Source of the DNA: Actinomycetes bacterium
Lineage (GTDB): Bacteria; Actinomycetota; Thermoleophilia; Solirubrobacterales; Solirubrobacteraceae
Direction: 5' to 3'
Assembly: GCA_023405705.1 (NCBI GenBank)
Contig: JAEXXR010000601.1
Location: 1 to 9,370 of the forward strand
Length of the DNA: 9,370 nt
Numbering within the stretch: position 1 is the first letter of the stretch; the number at the start of each line of letters is the position of its first letter. The translations under genes were made by a program, and so were the position numbers. Of this stretch, positions 1 to 7,722 are shown one piece after another. The notes beneath the pieces are model-generated. The model worked only from the letters and a program-made list of their open reading frames with translations, was not told where the DNA came from and searched no databases.

Positions 1-443
1 GACATCTCGTAGTCGTGGCCCATCGTGATCGCGTCGAACGGGCACGCGACCTCGCAGTAGCCGCAGAAGATGCAGCGCGAGAGGTTGATCTCGTAGACGG
101 CGGCGTAGCGCTCGCCGGCCGAGACGCGGTGGTCGGGCGTGTTCTCCGCCGCGACGACGCGGATGCAGTCGGCCGGGCAGGCGGCGGCGCAGAGCGAGCA
201 GCCGACGCACTTCTCCAATCCGCTGTCGGCGAACTTGTGCAGCTTGTGCCGTCCGCGGAAGCGCGGGTAGACCGGGACCTTCTGCTCGGGGTACTGGTAG
301 ACGATCGGTCTCTCCAGCATGCGAGCGAAGGTCGTCTTCAGGCCGCGCAGCGTCTCGCCGAAGGCACGGTAGACGCCGCCGACGCCGCCGGGCTCCGGCG
401 CGCGCTGGACGGCGACGACGTCCTCGCCGGGATTCCAGGGCAT
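1..443 (-). CDS. nuoI: NADH-quinone oxidoreductase subunit I (partial, 3' end outside window)
   Basis: This is the ferredoxin-like subunit of complex I. It carries two [4Fe-4S] clusters (N6a, N6b) that pass electrons from NuoG towards NuoB at the base of the peripheral arm. The ATG at 443-441 shares one base with the nuoH stop (TGATG). The visible 147 residues have a loosely conserved N-terminus of about 70 residues, then two cluster motifs: [12 protein letters not shown] (Cys79, 82, 85, 89) and [12 protein letters not shown] (Cys124, 127, 130, 134). Each closing Cys-Pro belongs to the other motif's cluster, as usual in 2[4Fe-4S] ferredoxins. An additional Cys93 follows the first motif (PADC), where Ala is common. 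The frame is open to the left edge, so the C-terminal tail is missing. No strong ribosome binding site is visible, so translation is probably coupled to nuoH. Identification is firm. Confidence 0.96.
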   Translation of the reverse strand, partial: MPWNPGEDVVAVQRAPEPGGVGGVYRAFGETLRGLKTTFARMLERPIVYQYPEQKVPVYPRFRGRHKLHKFADSGLEKCVGCSLCAAACPADCIRVVAAENTPDHRVSAGERYAAVYEINLSRCIFCGYCEVACPFDAITMGHDYEM

Positions 444-1477
444 CAGTGCGTCACCACCACGATGATTGCGGTCACGAGCGCGTTCGCCGTGGCCAGGGGA
501 AGCAGGATCTTCCAGCCGAGCGACATCAGCTGGTCGTAGCGCGGACGGGGGAACGTCGTGCGCGCCCAGATGAAGAAGCAGACGACCAGGACCGTCTTGA
601 CGATCACGACGATCGGGTCGACCCAGGTCGGCGGGTCGATGCCGAAGGGCAGCAGCCAGCCGCCGAAGAAGGCGGTCACGGCGAGCGCCGAGGCGATCAC
701 CATGTGGAAGTACTCGGCCGCGTAGTAGGCGGCGAAGCGGCCGCCGCCGTACTCGGTCGAGTAGCCGCCGACCAGCTCGGCGTCGGCCTCGGAGAGGTCG
801 AACGGCGGGCGGCCGGTCTCGGCGAACGCGGCCACGATGTAGACGACGAAGCCGATCAGCTGCGGAATGATGTACCACATTCCGTTCTGAGCCTCGACGA
901 TCCCGGTCAGCGACAGCGTGCCGGCGGTTATCACGACGCCGAGCAGCGAGAGGCCCATCGAGACCTCGTAGGAGATCAGCTGCGCGGCGGAGCGCATCGC
1001 GCCGAGGAAGGAGTACTTCGAGCCGGAGGCCCAGCCGCCGAGCATCAGGCCGTAGACCGACAGCGCGGAGAAGGCGAAGACGACGAGCAGGCCGATCGAG
1101 ACGTCTATGCCGTACAGGCCGACCTCGGTCCCGAAGATGTCGACGGTGTCGCCGAACGGGATCACCGCGAAGGCGCCGGCCGCGCAGACCATCGAGATCG
1201 CCGGGGCGGCCGCGAACAGGAAGCCGACCGACGTTCTCGGGCGAAACTGCTGCTTGAACAGCAGCTTGCCGATGTCGGCCATCGGCTGCAGCGCGCCGTA
1301 GGGGCCGACGCGGTTGGGGCCGTAGCGCATCTGCATGCGGCCCATCAGCTTGCGGTCGAGCATCAGCGCCAGCGGGACGAGCGTGAAGCCGACCAGGAAG
1401 ATGATGACCGCCTTGATGATCCCGATCCACCACGCTTCGGCGAATCCGACCTCGGCAAAGGTCAGCACAGCGCTCAC
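443..1477 (-). CDS. nuoH: NADH-quinone oxidoreductase subunit H (membrane)
   Basis: NuoH is the membrane subunit that docks the peripheral arm and forms much of the quinone tunnel. The predicted 344 residues match the usual family length of about 320-350, with about eight hydrophobic helices. Family landmarks are [11 protein letters not shown] (51-61), the block [20 protein letters not shown] (153-172), the acidic loop [20 protein letters not shown] (219-238) followed by TEY, and [18 protein letters not shown] (306-323) near the C-terminus. Some positions differ from the commonest family forms, e.g. [11 protein letters not shown] where ETNR-PFDLPE is frequent. I chose the GTG at 1477-1475 because AAAGGA (1489-1484) lies 6 nt upstream and the protein then begins at a normal NuoH N-terminus. 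The frame stays open to an ATG at 1708, but that extension is Arg/Ser/Pro-rich and lies inside nuoG. The gene follows nuoG after 88 nt, the only real gap in the operon. Confidence 0.96.
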   Translation of the reverse strand: MSAVLTFAEVGFAEAWWIGIIKAVIIFLVGFTLVPLALMLDRKLMGRMQMRYGPNRVGPYGALQPMADIGKLLFKQQFRPRTSVGFLFAAAPAISMVCAAGAFAVIPFGDTVDIFGTEVGLYGIDVSIGLLVVFAFSALSVYGLMLGGWASGSKYSFLGAMRSAAQLISYEVSMGLSLLGVVITAGTLSLTGIVEAQNGMWYIIPQLIGFVVYIVAAFAETGRPPFDLSEADAELVGGYSTEYGGGRFAAYYAAEYFHMVIASALAVTAFFGGWLLPFGIDPPTWVDPIVVIVKTVLVVCFFIWARTTFPRPRYDQLMSLGWKILLPLATANALVTAIIVVVTH

Positions 1478-1569
1478 TTCAGATCCTTTCCAACGGACGC
1501 GCGCGAACGAGGCTCTGCCGAGTTCGTGCCCGGAAAGCAAGGCCGCAGGCGGCAGCTTTTCGCGCTCAT
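1474..1569 (-). CDS. Possible 31-codon bridging ORF between nuoG and nuoH
   Basis: This short frame fills the nuoG-nuoH gap exactly. Its ATG (1569-1567) overlaps the nuoG TGA as ATGA, and its own TGA (1476-1474) overlaps the nuoH GTG as GTGA. GGAGG at 1584-1580, inside the end of nuoG, sits 10 nt upstream of the ATG. The peptide would start [12 protein letters not shown] and end ASVGKDLK; it is basic, has two Cys, and shows no domain I recognise. Third codon positions are about 70% G/C (21 of 30 sense codons after the ATG, counted by hand), lower than the neighbours appear, so selection on the peptide itself looks weak. It could be a translational coupler that carries ribosomes from nuoG to nuoH through two hairpins, a real micropeptide, or chance. 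The 4-nt overlap at both ends, as at nuoC/nuoD and nuoE/nuoF, is the main reason to take it seriously. Confidence 0.35.
   Translation of the reverse strand: MSAKSCRLRPCFPGTNSAEPRSRASVGKDLK
1484..1489 (-). promoter_or_regulatory. Ribosome binding site of nuoH
   Basis: AAAGGA lies 6 nt upstream of the GTG at 1477. It fixes the nuoH start and argues against the longer upstream frame. It also lies inside the last codons of the 31-codon bridging frame described separately. Confidence 0.75.
1501..1529 (-). other. Potential hairpin in nuoG-nuoH gap (proximal to nuoH)
   Basis: On the transcribed strand CGAAC (1526-1522) pairs with GTTCG (1508-1504), and GGC (1519-1517) with GCC (1513-1511), around an AGA loop. 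A symmetric TC/TC internal loop separates the two helices. After one A-C mismatch, GC/GC extends the base. It ends about 12 nt before the nuoH ribosome binding site and does not cover it. Confidence 0.5.
1534..1559 (-). other. Potential hairpin in nuoG-nuoH gap (proximal to nuoG)
   Basis: On the transcribed strand AAAGC (1559-1555) can pair with GCTTT (1538-1534), and GCCG (1553-1550) with CGGC (1545-1542), closing a CCTG tetraloop. A 1-nt/3-nt internal loop separates the helices. It lies 6 nt after the nuoG stop. No clean T-run follows (only TTT within the stem), so it does not look like a strong intrinsic terminator. A partial attenuator or an mRNA processing/stability element is possible. 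Confidence 0.5.
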
Positions 1570-4040
1570 GCGGGACGGACCTCCACGAGCCGGGGCTCCT
1601 CGCCCAGCAGCTCGGTCGCGGACTGCTCGGCCGTCGCCTCCGCGAGGAAGACGGTGCCGGCGGGGACGTTGCCGCGGACGAAGACCTTTGCGAGCACGGT
1701 CGCGTCACCGGCGGTGACGGAGACCTTCGCGCCGTTGTCGAGGCCGAGACGGTCGGCGTCGACCGGCGACAGCTCGGCCTGCTGCTTGGCGGCCAGGAAC
1801 TTCAGCGCCGGCGAGACCTCGACCTCGGGCGCCGCCCAGATCGGGCGGTAGGTGCCGAGGCGCAGCGCGCCGTTCGGTCTCGGCGCCGCGAGCGGCTCGC
1901 CGGTCTCGAACGGCCCCGCGGGCGCGGCCGGAGCGGCCGAGGCGGCCTCGCGCTCCTGCCAGCGGACGCCGCGGCCGCCGATCTCCTCCAGCGTCAGGCC
2001 GGCGTAGAAGGGGACGGCCTCGACGAGCTGCTTGGTCGCCATCGGGCCCGTGAGGACGCCGAGGTCGAGCCCGAGCCGCTTGGAGAGGTCGGCGATCACC
2101 TGCCACTCGGCGCGGACGGCGCCGGGACGGCCGATCGCGACGCGGAGGCGCTGGACGCGGCCGTCGAGGTTGACGATCGTGCCCTCCTTCTCCGCGTAGG
2201 ACTCGGCCGGGAAGACGACGGTCGCGTGCTGGCGCAGCGTGTCGTTCAGCAGCGTCGCGTGGGCGACGAGCGCGTCGGCGTTCGCGGCGGCGCGCTCCCA
2301 CAGCCGGCGGTCGGCGTAGTCGCGGACCGGGTCGGCGTGGAGCAGCCACAGCGTCGAGAGGTCGCCCGACGCGAGCGCGGCGGCGATCTCGCGGGCGGAC
2401 TTGCCGGCGGCCTTCGGGGCGCTGAGGCCCGGGCCGGCATTGCCCTGGAAGCCGATCTCGCGCAGGCCGCGGCCGTTGCCGCCGACCGGCACCTCGATCA
2501 GCCCGGCGCCGTCGCGGTCGGCCAGTCTCAGCGCGGCCGCGATGTTCAGCAGCGCCGGCAGCGGGGTCGTGCCGAGCCGCTGGCTCCAGAGGATGACGAC
2601 GTCCTCGCCGCCCTCCTTCAGGAGCGTCGCGAGCGCGTCGAGCGCCTTCGGGTCGGCGTCGGCCGCGTCGCAGAGCGCGTTCAGGTCGCCGCTGCCGGTG
2701 ACCGCCGCCTCCAGCGCCGCGACGAAGGCGTGCTCGCCGCCGGGGGCGTAGCGCAGCCACAGCTTCGTGTTCGGGTCCAGCGCGCTCGGGCGGCTGGTCG
2801 CGACGGCGAGCTTGACGCCGTTGCGGCGCACGCCCTTGCGGATGCGCAGGTCCAGCGAGGCGACGTCGTCGATCGGGTCGGTCCCGAGCACGAGCACGGT
2901 GTGCGCGAACTCGAGGTCCGGGATCGTCGCCTGCAGGCCCGGCGCGGCGAGCGCCTGCTGCAGCTCCAGGTCGACCTGCGGGAGGCCGGCGCGGGAGTCG
3001 ACGTGCGGCGACTTCAGCGCCTCGCGCACGACGCGCTGGAGCAGGAAGCCCTCTTCGTTGGTCGTCGTGCCGCCGGCGAGCGCCGCGGTCTTCGACCCGC
3101 CGGCCGCCAGCGCGGAGGCGGCGACGTCGAGCGCGTACTCCCAGGTCGCCGGCACCAGCTCGCCGCTGTCGGCGTCGCGCACGAGAGGATCGGTGATCCG
3201 CTCCTCGCTGTGGATCGCCTGGTAGGCGAAGCGGCCCTTGTCGCACAGCCAGCCGTCGTCGACGCCGTCGTTGTCACGCGCGAGGACGCGCAGGACGCGC
3301 TCGTCGCGGACGGTGAACTCGACGTTGCACTGGGCCGGGCAGTGGGTGCAGACCGAGCCCGCCCCCTCGATGTCCCACGGCCGCGCGCGGAAGCGGTAGG
3401 CGCGCGAGGTGAGCGCGCCGACCGGGCACAGCTCGATGATGTTGCCGCTGAACGGCGCGACGTACGGATGGCCGTCGAACGTGCCGACGAAGGTCGAGGC
3501 GCCGCGCTCGTTGAGGACCAGCTGGTAGTCCTCGGAGATCTCCTGCGAGAAGCGGACGCAGCGGTAGCAGAGGATGCAGCGCTCGCGGTCGATCGCGATC
3601 AGCGGCGACAGCTCCAGCGGCTTCTTGAAGTGCCGCTTGGGCTCGACCATGCGCGATATGCCGCGACCCCAGCCGAAGGTGATGTCCTGCAGGGGGCACT
3701 CGCCGCCCTTGTCGCAGACCGGGCAGTCGAGCGGGTGGTTGACGAGCAGGAACTCGATCACCGAGTTCTGCGCCTCTCTCACGCGGTCGGTCTGCGTGTG
3801 GACGACCATGCCGTCCTTGACCGGCGTCGAGCAGGCGGTCTGGAGCTTCGGTATCCCCTCGACCTCGACGAGGCACATGCGGCAGGCGCCGACCGGCGCG
3901 CCGAGCTTCGGCTCGTAACAGAAGACGGGGATCTCGACGTCGCCGTACTTGGCGCCGTCGACCAGCATCACGCCGGCAGGGGCGCTGACCTCGCGACCGT
4001 CGATCGAGAAGGTGACGAATCTCTGTTCAGGGCGCGGCAT
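1566..4040 (-). CDS. nuoG: NADH-quinone oxidoreductase subunit G (Fe-S)
   Basis: NuoG is the large iron-sulfur subunit of the NADH-oxidising arm and relays electrons from NuoF to NuoI. The predicted 824 residues are normal for the family. The N-terminus is a [2Fe-2S] ferredoxin domain (Cys41, 53, 56, 70), then a His-Cys3 [4Fe-4S] site (His102, Cys106, 109, 115; N5) and a further [4Fe-4S] site (Cys155, 158, 161, 205; N4). Cys231, 234, 238 and 266 supply a complete CxxCxxxC...C site for the off-path cluster N7, present in some bacteria (e.g. Escherichia, Thermus) and lost in mitochondria. The remainder is a molybdopterin-oxidoreductase-like fold, which in NuoG binds no cofactor. An Ala/Pro-rich linker (about 697-715) precedes a C-terminal beta domain (about 745-824). 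The ATG follows the nuoF stop after one base (TGAGATG), with GGAG 9 nt upstream inside nuoF. The end carries a GGAGG that could serve the next frame. Confidence 0.97.
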   Translation of the reverse strand: MPRPEQRFVTFSIDGREVSAPAGVMLVDGAKYGDVEIPVFCYEPKLGAPVGACRMCLVEVEGIPKLQTACSTPVKDGMVVHTQTDRVREAQNSVIEFLLVNHPLDCPVCDKGGECPLQDITFGWGRGISRMVEPKRHFKKPLELSPLIAIDRERCILCYRCVRFSQEISEDYQLVLNERGASTFVGTFDGHPYVAPFSGNIIELCPVGALTSRAYRFRARPWDIEGAGSVCTHCPAQCNVEFTVRDERVLRVLARDNDGVDDGWLCDKGRFAYQAIHSEERITDPLVRDADSGELVPATWEYALDVAASALAAGGSKTAALAGGTTTNEEGFLLQRVVREALKSPHVDSRAGLPQVDLELQQALAAPGLQATIPDLEFAHTVLVLGTDPIDDVASLDLRIRKGVRRNGVKLAVATSRPSALDPNTKLWLRYAPGGEHAFVAALEAAVTGSGDLNALCDAADADPKALDALATLLKEGGEDVVILWSQRLGTTPLPALLNIAAALRLADRDGAGLIEVPVGGNGRGLREIGFQGNAGPGLSAPKAAGKSAREIAAALASGDLSTLWLLHADPVRDYADRRLWERAAANADALVAHATLLNDTLRQHATVVFPAESYAEKEGTIVNLDGRVQRLRVAIGRPGAVRAEWQVIADLSKRLGLDLGVLTGPMATKQLVEAVPFYAGLTLEEIGGRGVRWQEREAASAAPAAPAGPFETGEPLAAPRPNGALRLGTYRPIWAAPEVEVSPALKFLAAKQQAELSPVDADRLGLDNGAKVSVTAGDATVLAKVFVRGNVPAGTVFLAEATAEQSATELLGEEPRLVEVRPA

Positions 4041-4041
4041 C

Positions 4042-5349
4042 TCAGGCGGCTCCAGCGATGGCGATCGGAGTCGGCTCGGGTATGTCCCCGAAGCCGGCGG
4101 CGGCGCGCTTCTCCTCGATGTACTGCTCGAACTCGTCGCGGAACTTGGCGACCATCGAGGACAGCGGCATCGCCATCGCGTCGCCCAGCACGCAGAGGCA
4201 GTTGCCCATGATCTGGTCCTGGACGGAGGCGATGATGTCGAGGTCCATCGGCGTGGCGTCGCCGGCGTGGATCCGCTGCAGCATCTTCACGGTCCAGTTG
4301 GTGCCCTCGCGGCACGGGGTGCACTTGCCGCACGACTCGTGTCTGTAGAACTTCGCCAGCGTCAGCGCGACGTCGACGACCGAGTTGGAGTCGTCGACGA
4401 CGATGATCGCGCCGGAGCCGAGCATCGAGCCGGCCTTCGCCATCGAGTCGAAGTCGTAGGGCAGCTCGAGGTCCTCGGGCTTCAGCACCGGCGAGGAGGA
4501 GCCGCCGGGGAACCAGAACTTGATCTCTCTGCCCGGCTCGGGGCCGCCCGCGAGGCCGTAGATGATGTCTCTCGACTTCATCCCCAGCTCTATCTCGTAG
4601 TTGCCCGGTCTCTGGACGTTGCCGGAGATCGAGATCAGCTTCGTGCCGGCCGAGTTCTCGACGCCGAGCTTCGCGTACTCCGTGCCGCTCATGTCGATGA
4701 TGTGCGGCACCGTCGCGAGCGTCTCGACGTTGTTGATCAGCGTCGGGCCCTGGTAGAGGCCCTGGTTGGCCGGGAACGGCGGCTTCAGGCGCGGGTTGCC
4801 GCGCTTGCCCTCGAGCGAGTCGAGCAGGCCGGTCTCCTCGCCGCAGATGTAGGCGCCGGCGCCGCGGTGCAGCACGAGCGTCTGCGAGTGGTCGGAGCCG
4901 AGGATCGAGTCGCCCAGGAAGCCGGCCTCGTTCGCCTCGTGGATCGCGGCCTCGAGCTTCATCGCCTGCAGCTCGTACTCGCCGCGGATGTAGATGAAGG
5001 AGCGGTTGGCGCCGGCCGCGTAGGCGGCGATGACCATGCCCTCGATCAGCATGTGCGGCGACTTCTGCATCAGCTCGCGGTCCTTGAAGGTCCCCGGCTC
5101 CGACTCGTCGGCGTTGCAGACGAGGTAGACGTCCATCGCCCCTCTGGGCAGGAACGAGACCTTCTTGCCCATCGCGAAGCCGGCGCCGCCGCGGCCGCGC
5201 AGGCCGGAGTCGAGCAGGTTCTGGAGAACCTCCTCGCGGCTCATTCTCAGCGCCTTCTTGAGCGACTCGTAGCCGCCGCGGCGCTGGTAGACCTCGATCG
5301 TGTCGAGCCCGGGCTCGTCGATCCGGTCGAAGAGAAGCTTGTCGCTCAT
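4042..5349 (-). CDS. nuoF: NADH-quinone oxidoreductase subunit F (NADH and FMN binding)
   Basis: NuoF is the catalytic entry subunit: it oxidises NADH on FMN and passes electrons to cluster N3. The predicted 435 residues match the family length. Visible motifs are the glycine-rich nucleotide/FMN loop GLRGRGGAGFAMGKK (49-63), the FMN-site segment NADESEPGTFKDREL (79-93), GAGAYICGEETGLLDSLEG (163-181) and the N3 ligands Cys340, 343, 346 (SCGKCTPCREG) with Cys386 (LCVLGD). An additional Cys384 lies two residues before that ligand, where Thr is common. The ATG at 5349-5347 overlaps the nuoE stop as ATGA, and AGGAG (5361-5357) sits 7 nt upstream, a well-placed ribosome binding site. The frame stays open into nuoE up to 5748, but that part is Arg/Ala-rich antisense-like sequence and is not NuoF. 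Six of about 22 Arg codons are AGA. Confidence 0.97.
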   Translation of the reverse strand: MSDKLLFDRIDEPGLDTIEVYQRRGGYESLKKALRMSREEVLQNLLDSGLRGRGGAGFAMGKKVSFLPRGAMDVYLVCNADESEPGTFKDRELMQKSPHMLIEGMVIAAYAAGANRSFIYIRGEYELQAMKLEAAIHEANEAGFLGDSILGSDHSQTLVLHRGAGAYICGEETGLLDSLEGKRGNPRLKPPFPANQGLYQGPTLINNVETLATVPHIIDMSGTEYAKLGVENSAGTKLISISGNVQRPGNYEIELGMKSRDIIYGLAGGPEPGREIKFWFPGGSSSPVLKPEDLELPYDFDSMAKAGSMLGSGAIIVVDDSNSVVDVALTLAKFYRHESCGKCTPCREGTNWTVKMLQRIHAGDATPMDLDIIASVQDQIMGNCLCVLGDAMAMPLSSMVAKFRDEFEQYIEEKRAAAGFGDIPEPTPIAIAGAA

Positions 5350-5975
5350 GCCTTTGCTCCTGGGTCGGCGCAGGCGCGCCGTGCAAGCTGCTTGTCGGGC
5401 AGCACCTCGCGGCCGCCGCGCAGGTCCGCGACGAGCTGCTCCGCGTCGGACAGCTCGAGCGGGCCGACGAACTCGCCGTTGACCGAGGCCATCGGCGCGA
5501 TGTCGCAGGCGCCGAGGCACTCGAAGCCGCGCACGTTGAAGTCGGGGTCCTCGCCGGCGGCCTCCTGCACCGCGGCGAGCAGCTCGCGGCCGCCGCGCAG
5601 CGAACAGGAGATGTTCGTGCAGACGTAGACTCTCTGTCTGCCGACCGGCTTGGTCTCGAACATGTCGTAGAAGGTCGCTACGGCGGTCAGGTAGCCCGGC
5701 GTGAGGCGCATGACGCAGGCGACCTGCGCGATCGCCTCCGGCGAGCACCAGCCGTGCAGGTCCTGCGCCGCGTGCAGCGCCGGGATCGCGGCCGAGCGGA
5801 AGTTCGGGTACTTCGCCATCGCCGCCTCGATCTGCGCGCGCAGCGCGTCCGGGACGGGCGTCGTCGCCGGGTCGGGGACCGGCGCCGGGTCCTTGCTGAG
5901 ATCGACCGAGTCGTCCCAGCCGGGGATGCGCGAGCCGTGCCCGTAGCGAGCGACGGCCCCAGGGTGCTCGGACAT
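5346..5975 (-). CDS. nuoE: NADH-quinone oxidoreductase subunit E (2Fe-2S)
   Basis: NuoE is the thioredoxin-fold [2Fe-2S] subunit (cluster N1a) that pairs with NuoF. The predicted 209 residues are longer than many NuoE proteins because of a Pro/Asp-rich N-terminal stretch of about 45 residues. A helical domain follows (about 45-105; AIPALHAAQDLHGW and TFYDMFETKPVG are typical). The ligands are Cys119 and Cys124 (CTNISC), then Cys153 and Cys157 (CLGAC). The segment between the two pairs is 28 residues, about seven fewer than I recall for E. coli or Thermus NuoE, though both pairs are intact. The ATG at 5975-5973 shares one base with the nuoD stop (TGATG), and GGAGGAG (5992-5986) lies 10 nt upstream inside nuoD. 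The stop overlaps the nuoF start by 4 nt. Confidence 0.96.
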   Translation of the reverse strand: MSEHPGAVARYGHGSRIPGWDDSVDLSKDPAPVPDPATTPVPDALRAQIEAAMAKYPNFRSAAIPALHAAQDLHGWCSPEAIAQVACVMRLTPGYLTAVATFYDMFETKPVGRQRVYVCTNISCSLRGGRELLAAVQEAAGEDPDFNVRGFECLGACDIAPMASVNGEFVGPLELSDAEQLVADLRGGREVLPDKQLARRACADPGAKA

Positions 5976-7216
5976 CAGCGGTCCACTCCTCCGAGGACGG
6001 GGTCCAGCATCGCGAGCGTCGCGACGAGGTCCGCGATGTAGGTGTCGCGGGTCGCCGGCGCGGTCGCCTGAAGGTTGACGAACGAGGGGTCGCGCATGTG
6101 CACGCGCGCGGGCTTCGAGGAGCCGTCGGAGCGCACGAAGCAGCCGAGCTCGCCGTGCGGCGACTCGATCGGGCAGTAGACCTCGCCCGGCGGCACGCGG
6201 AAGCCCTCGGTCACCAGCTTGAAGTGGTGGATGAGCGCCTCCATCGAGGTCGCCAGCTCATGCCGCGGGGGCAGCGCGACCTTGCGGTCCTCGGTGATGA
6301 ACGGACCCTCGGGGAGGCCGTCGAGCGCCTGGTCGATGATCTCGCAGGACTCGAGGATCTCGGCGTGACGGACGCGGTAGCGATCGTAGTTGTCGCCCGT
6401 CGTCCCGACCGGGATGCGGAATCTGAAGTCCTCGTAGGAGCTGTACGGCGCGGCCTTGCGCAGGTCCCACGGGTTGCCGGTCGCGCGCAGCAGCGGGCCG
6501 GTGACGCCGAGGCCGAGCAGCGTCTGCTCGTCGACGACGCCGGTGTGGCGCATGCGCTGGAGGAAGATCTCGTTCTTGTCCAGGAGCGCGCTGTACTGCT
6601 CGGAGCGGTCGCGCATCTCCTTCGTGAATCTCTTCACGCGCTGGACCCAGCCGGACGGGATGTCCTCGATCACGCCGCCGACCTGGAAGTAGCGCGTGTG
6701 CATGCGCTGGCCCGAGGACATCTCGAACAGGTCGAGCACGGCCTCGCGCTCGCGGAAGGCGTACCACCACATGCCGATCGCACCGAGGTCGATGCAGCTC
6801 GTGCCGAGCCAGACCAGGTGGGACATGATGCGGTTGAGCTCCATGTGCACGACGCGCAGGTACTGCGCGCGCTTGGGGACCTCGACCTCCAGCAGCTTCT
6901 CGACGGCGCCGCAGAAGGCGTACGAGTTGAAGTAGTAGGAGAGGTAGTCCATCCGCTCGACGACGGGGATGACCTTCCAGTAGGCCTTCTGCTCGGCCGT
7001 CTTCTCGATGCCGGTGTGGACGTAGCCGATGATCGGCTTGATGTCGCGGACGATCTCGCCCTCGAGCGTGAGGATCAGGCGCAGCACCCCGTGCGTGGAG
7101 GGGTGATGCGGACCCATGTTGACCGTCATCATCTCCTGCTCGAGCCCCATGCCGGCGGGCTCGGCGGAGTAGGAGACGGACTCCTCGCGTCTGCGGTAGT
7201 CGCTGAGGGCGCTCAT
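5975..7216 (-). CDS. nuoD: NADH-quinone oxidoreductase subunit D (49 kDa)
   Basis: NuoD is related to the [NiFe]-hydrogenase large subunit and, with NuoB, forms the head of the quinone pocket. The predicted 413 residues match the family. The beta-hairpin GPHHPSTHGVLRL (35-47) contains His38 and His42. RMDYLSYY (88-95) contains Tyr91, the position of the quinone-headgroup tyrosine (Tyr87 in Thermus). HMELNRIMSHLVWLG and the C-terminal blocks ESPHGELGCFVRSDG and HMRDPSFVNLQ are also typical. The nickel-binding Cys pairs of hydrogenases are absent, as expected. The ATG at 7216-7214 overlaps the nuoC stop as ATGA. No strong ribosome binding site is seen, so translation is probably coupled to nuoC. 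An open extension to 7408 lies inside nuoC and does not resemble NuoD. Unlike E. coli, nuoC and nuoD are not fused. Confidence 0.97.
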   Translation of the reverse strand: MSALSDYRRREESVSYSAEPAGMGLEQEMMTVNMGPHHPSTHGVLRLILTLEGEIVRDIKPIIGYVHTGIEKTAEQKAYWKVIPVVERMDYLSYYFNSYAFCGAVEKLLEVEVPKRAQYLRVVHMELNRIMSHLVWLGTSCIDLGAIGMWWYAFREREAVLDLFEMSSGQRMHTRYFQVGGVIEDIPSGWVQRVKRFTKEMRDRSEQYSALLDKNEIFLQRMRHTGVVDEQTLLGLGVTGPLLRATGNPWDLRKAAPYSSYEDFRFRIPVGTTGDNYDRYRVRHAEILESCEIIDQALDGLPEGPFITEDRKVALPPRHELATSMEALIHHFKLVTEGFRVPPGEVYCPIESPHGELGCFVRSDGSSKPARVHMRDPSFVNLQATAPATRDTYIADLVATLAMLDPVLGGVDR

Positions 7217-7722
7217 CTGGTCCACCCCGGGATCTTGTCCTCGTTGTAGGTGAAGATGACCGGCTCGCCGCCGATCGGGAAGTCGCGTCGCTGCGGATGG
7301 CCCTCGTAGTCCTCGGGCATCAGGATGCGGCGCGGGTCCGGATGGCCGTCGAAGACGACGCCGAACATGTCGAGCACCTCGCGCTCCGGGTGGTTGGCGC
7401 CCGGCCACAGGTCGCAGACCGAGCGCACCACCGGCGCGTCGAGCGGAAGGCGGACCTTCACGCAGACGCGGTCGACGTTCGTCATGTCGAGCAGCTGGTA
7501 GTGGACGCTGAGGCGCGGCTCCTCGGGGTAGTAGTCGACCCCGTGGAGGCTGGCGAGGAAGTCGTAGCCGCGTGCCTTCAGCGTGGAGAGCACGTCGTGG
7601 ACCTGGGCGGGGTCGACGGAGATCGTCGCCTCCCCGCGGAAGTGGAGCGTGTCGAGGACCGCGTCGGGATGCTTCTCGCGCAGGTCCTGAGCGATCAGCT
7701 CCAGACCTGTCGCGTCAGGCAC
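7213..7722 (-). CDS. nuoC: NADH-quinone oxidoreductase subunit C (30 kDa)
   Basis: NuoC is a cofactor-free structural subunit that binds NuoD in the connecting arm. The predicted 169 residues are compact but normal for a separate NuoC. The family signature is clear at 111-150: HPEREVLDMFGVVFDGHPDP followed by RRIL, and GHPQRRDFPIGGEPV. I chose the GTG at 7722-7720 because GGGGAG (7735-7730) lies 7 nt upstream and the gene then overlaps the nuoB 3' end by 8 nt. The final Arg codon is AGA, and its stop codon overlaps the nuoD start. Confidence 0.95.
   Translation of the reverse strand: MPDATGLELIAQDLREKHPDAVLDTLHFRGEATISVDPAQVHDVLSTLKARGYDFLASLHGVDYYPEEPRLSVHYQLLDMTNVDRVCVKVRLPLDAPVVRSVCDLWPGANHPEREVLDMFGVVFDGHPDPRRILMPEDYEGHPQRRDFPIGGEPVIFTYNEDKIPGWTR

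Noticed and set aside
1478..1708. N-terminal extension of NuoH to an upstream ATG
   Set aside because: The extra 77 residues are Arg/Ser/Pro-rich, overlap nuoG and lie upstream of a well-placed ribosome binding site for the GTG at 1477.
1335..4211. Very long plus-strand open frame (958 codons) opposite nuoG
   Set aside because: It is Arg/Ala/Asp/Val-rich with no domain and lies antisense to a clear nuoG. Such frames are a by-product of high-GC codon bias.
3949..5628. Long plus-strand open frame opposite nuoF and nuoE
   Set aside because: Same antisense artefact: low-complexity composition and no matching motif, while the minus strand encodes complete NuoF and NuoE.
5350..5748. N-terminal extension of NuoF into nuoE, as if a gene fusion
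   Set aside because: The extension is out of frame with nuoE and does not resemble any NuoE or NuoF sequence; the ATG at 5349 has a good ribosome binding site.
6098..7249. Plus-strand open frame opposite nuoD
   Set aside because: Composition dominated by Arg, Ala, Leu, Asp and Val, with no recognisable family; antisense shadow of nuoD.
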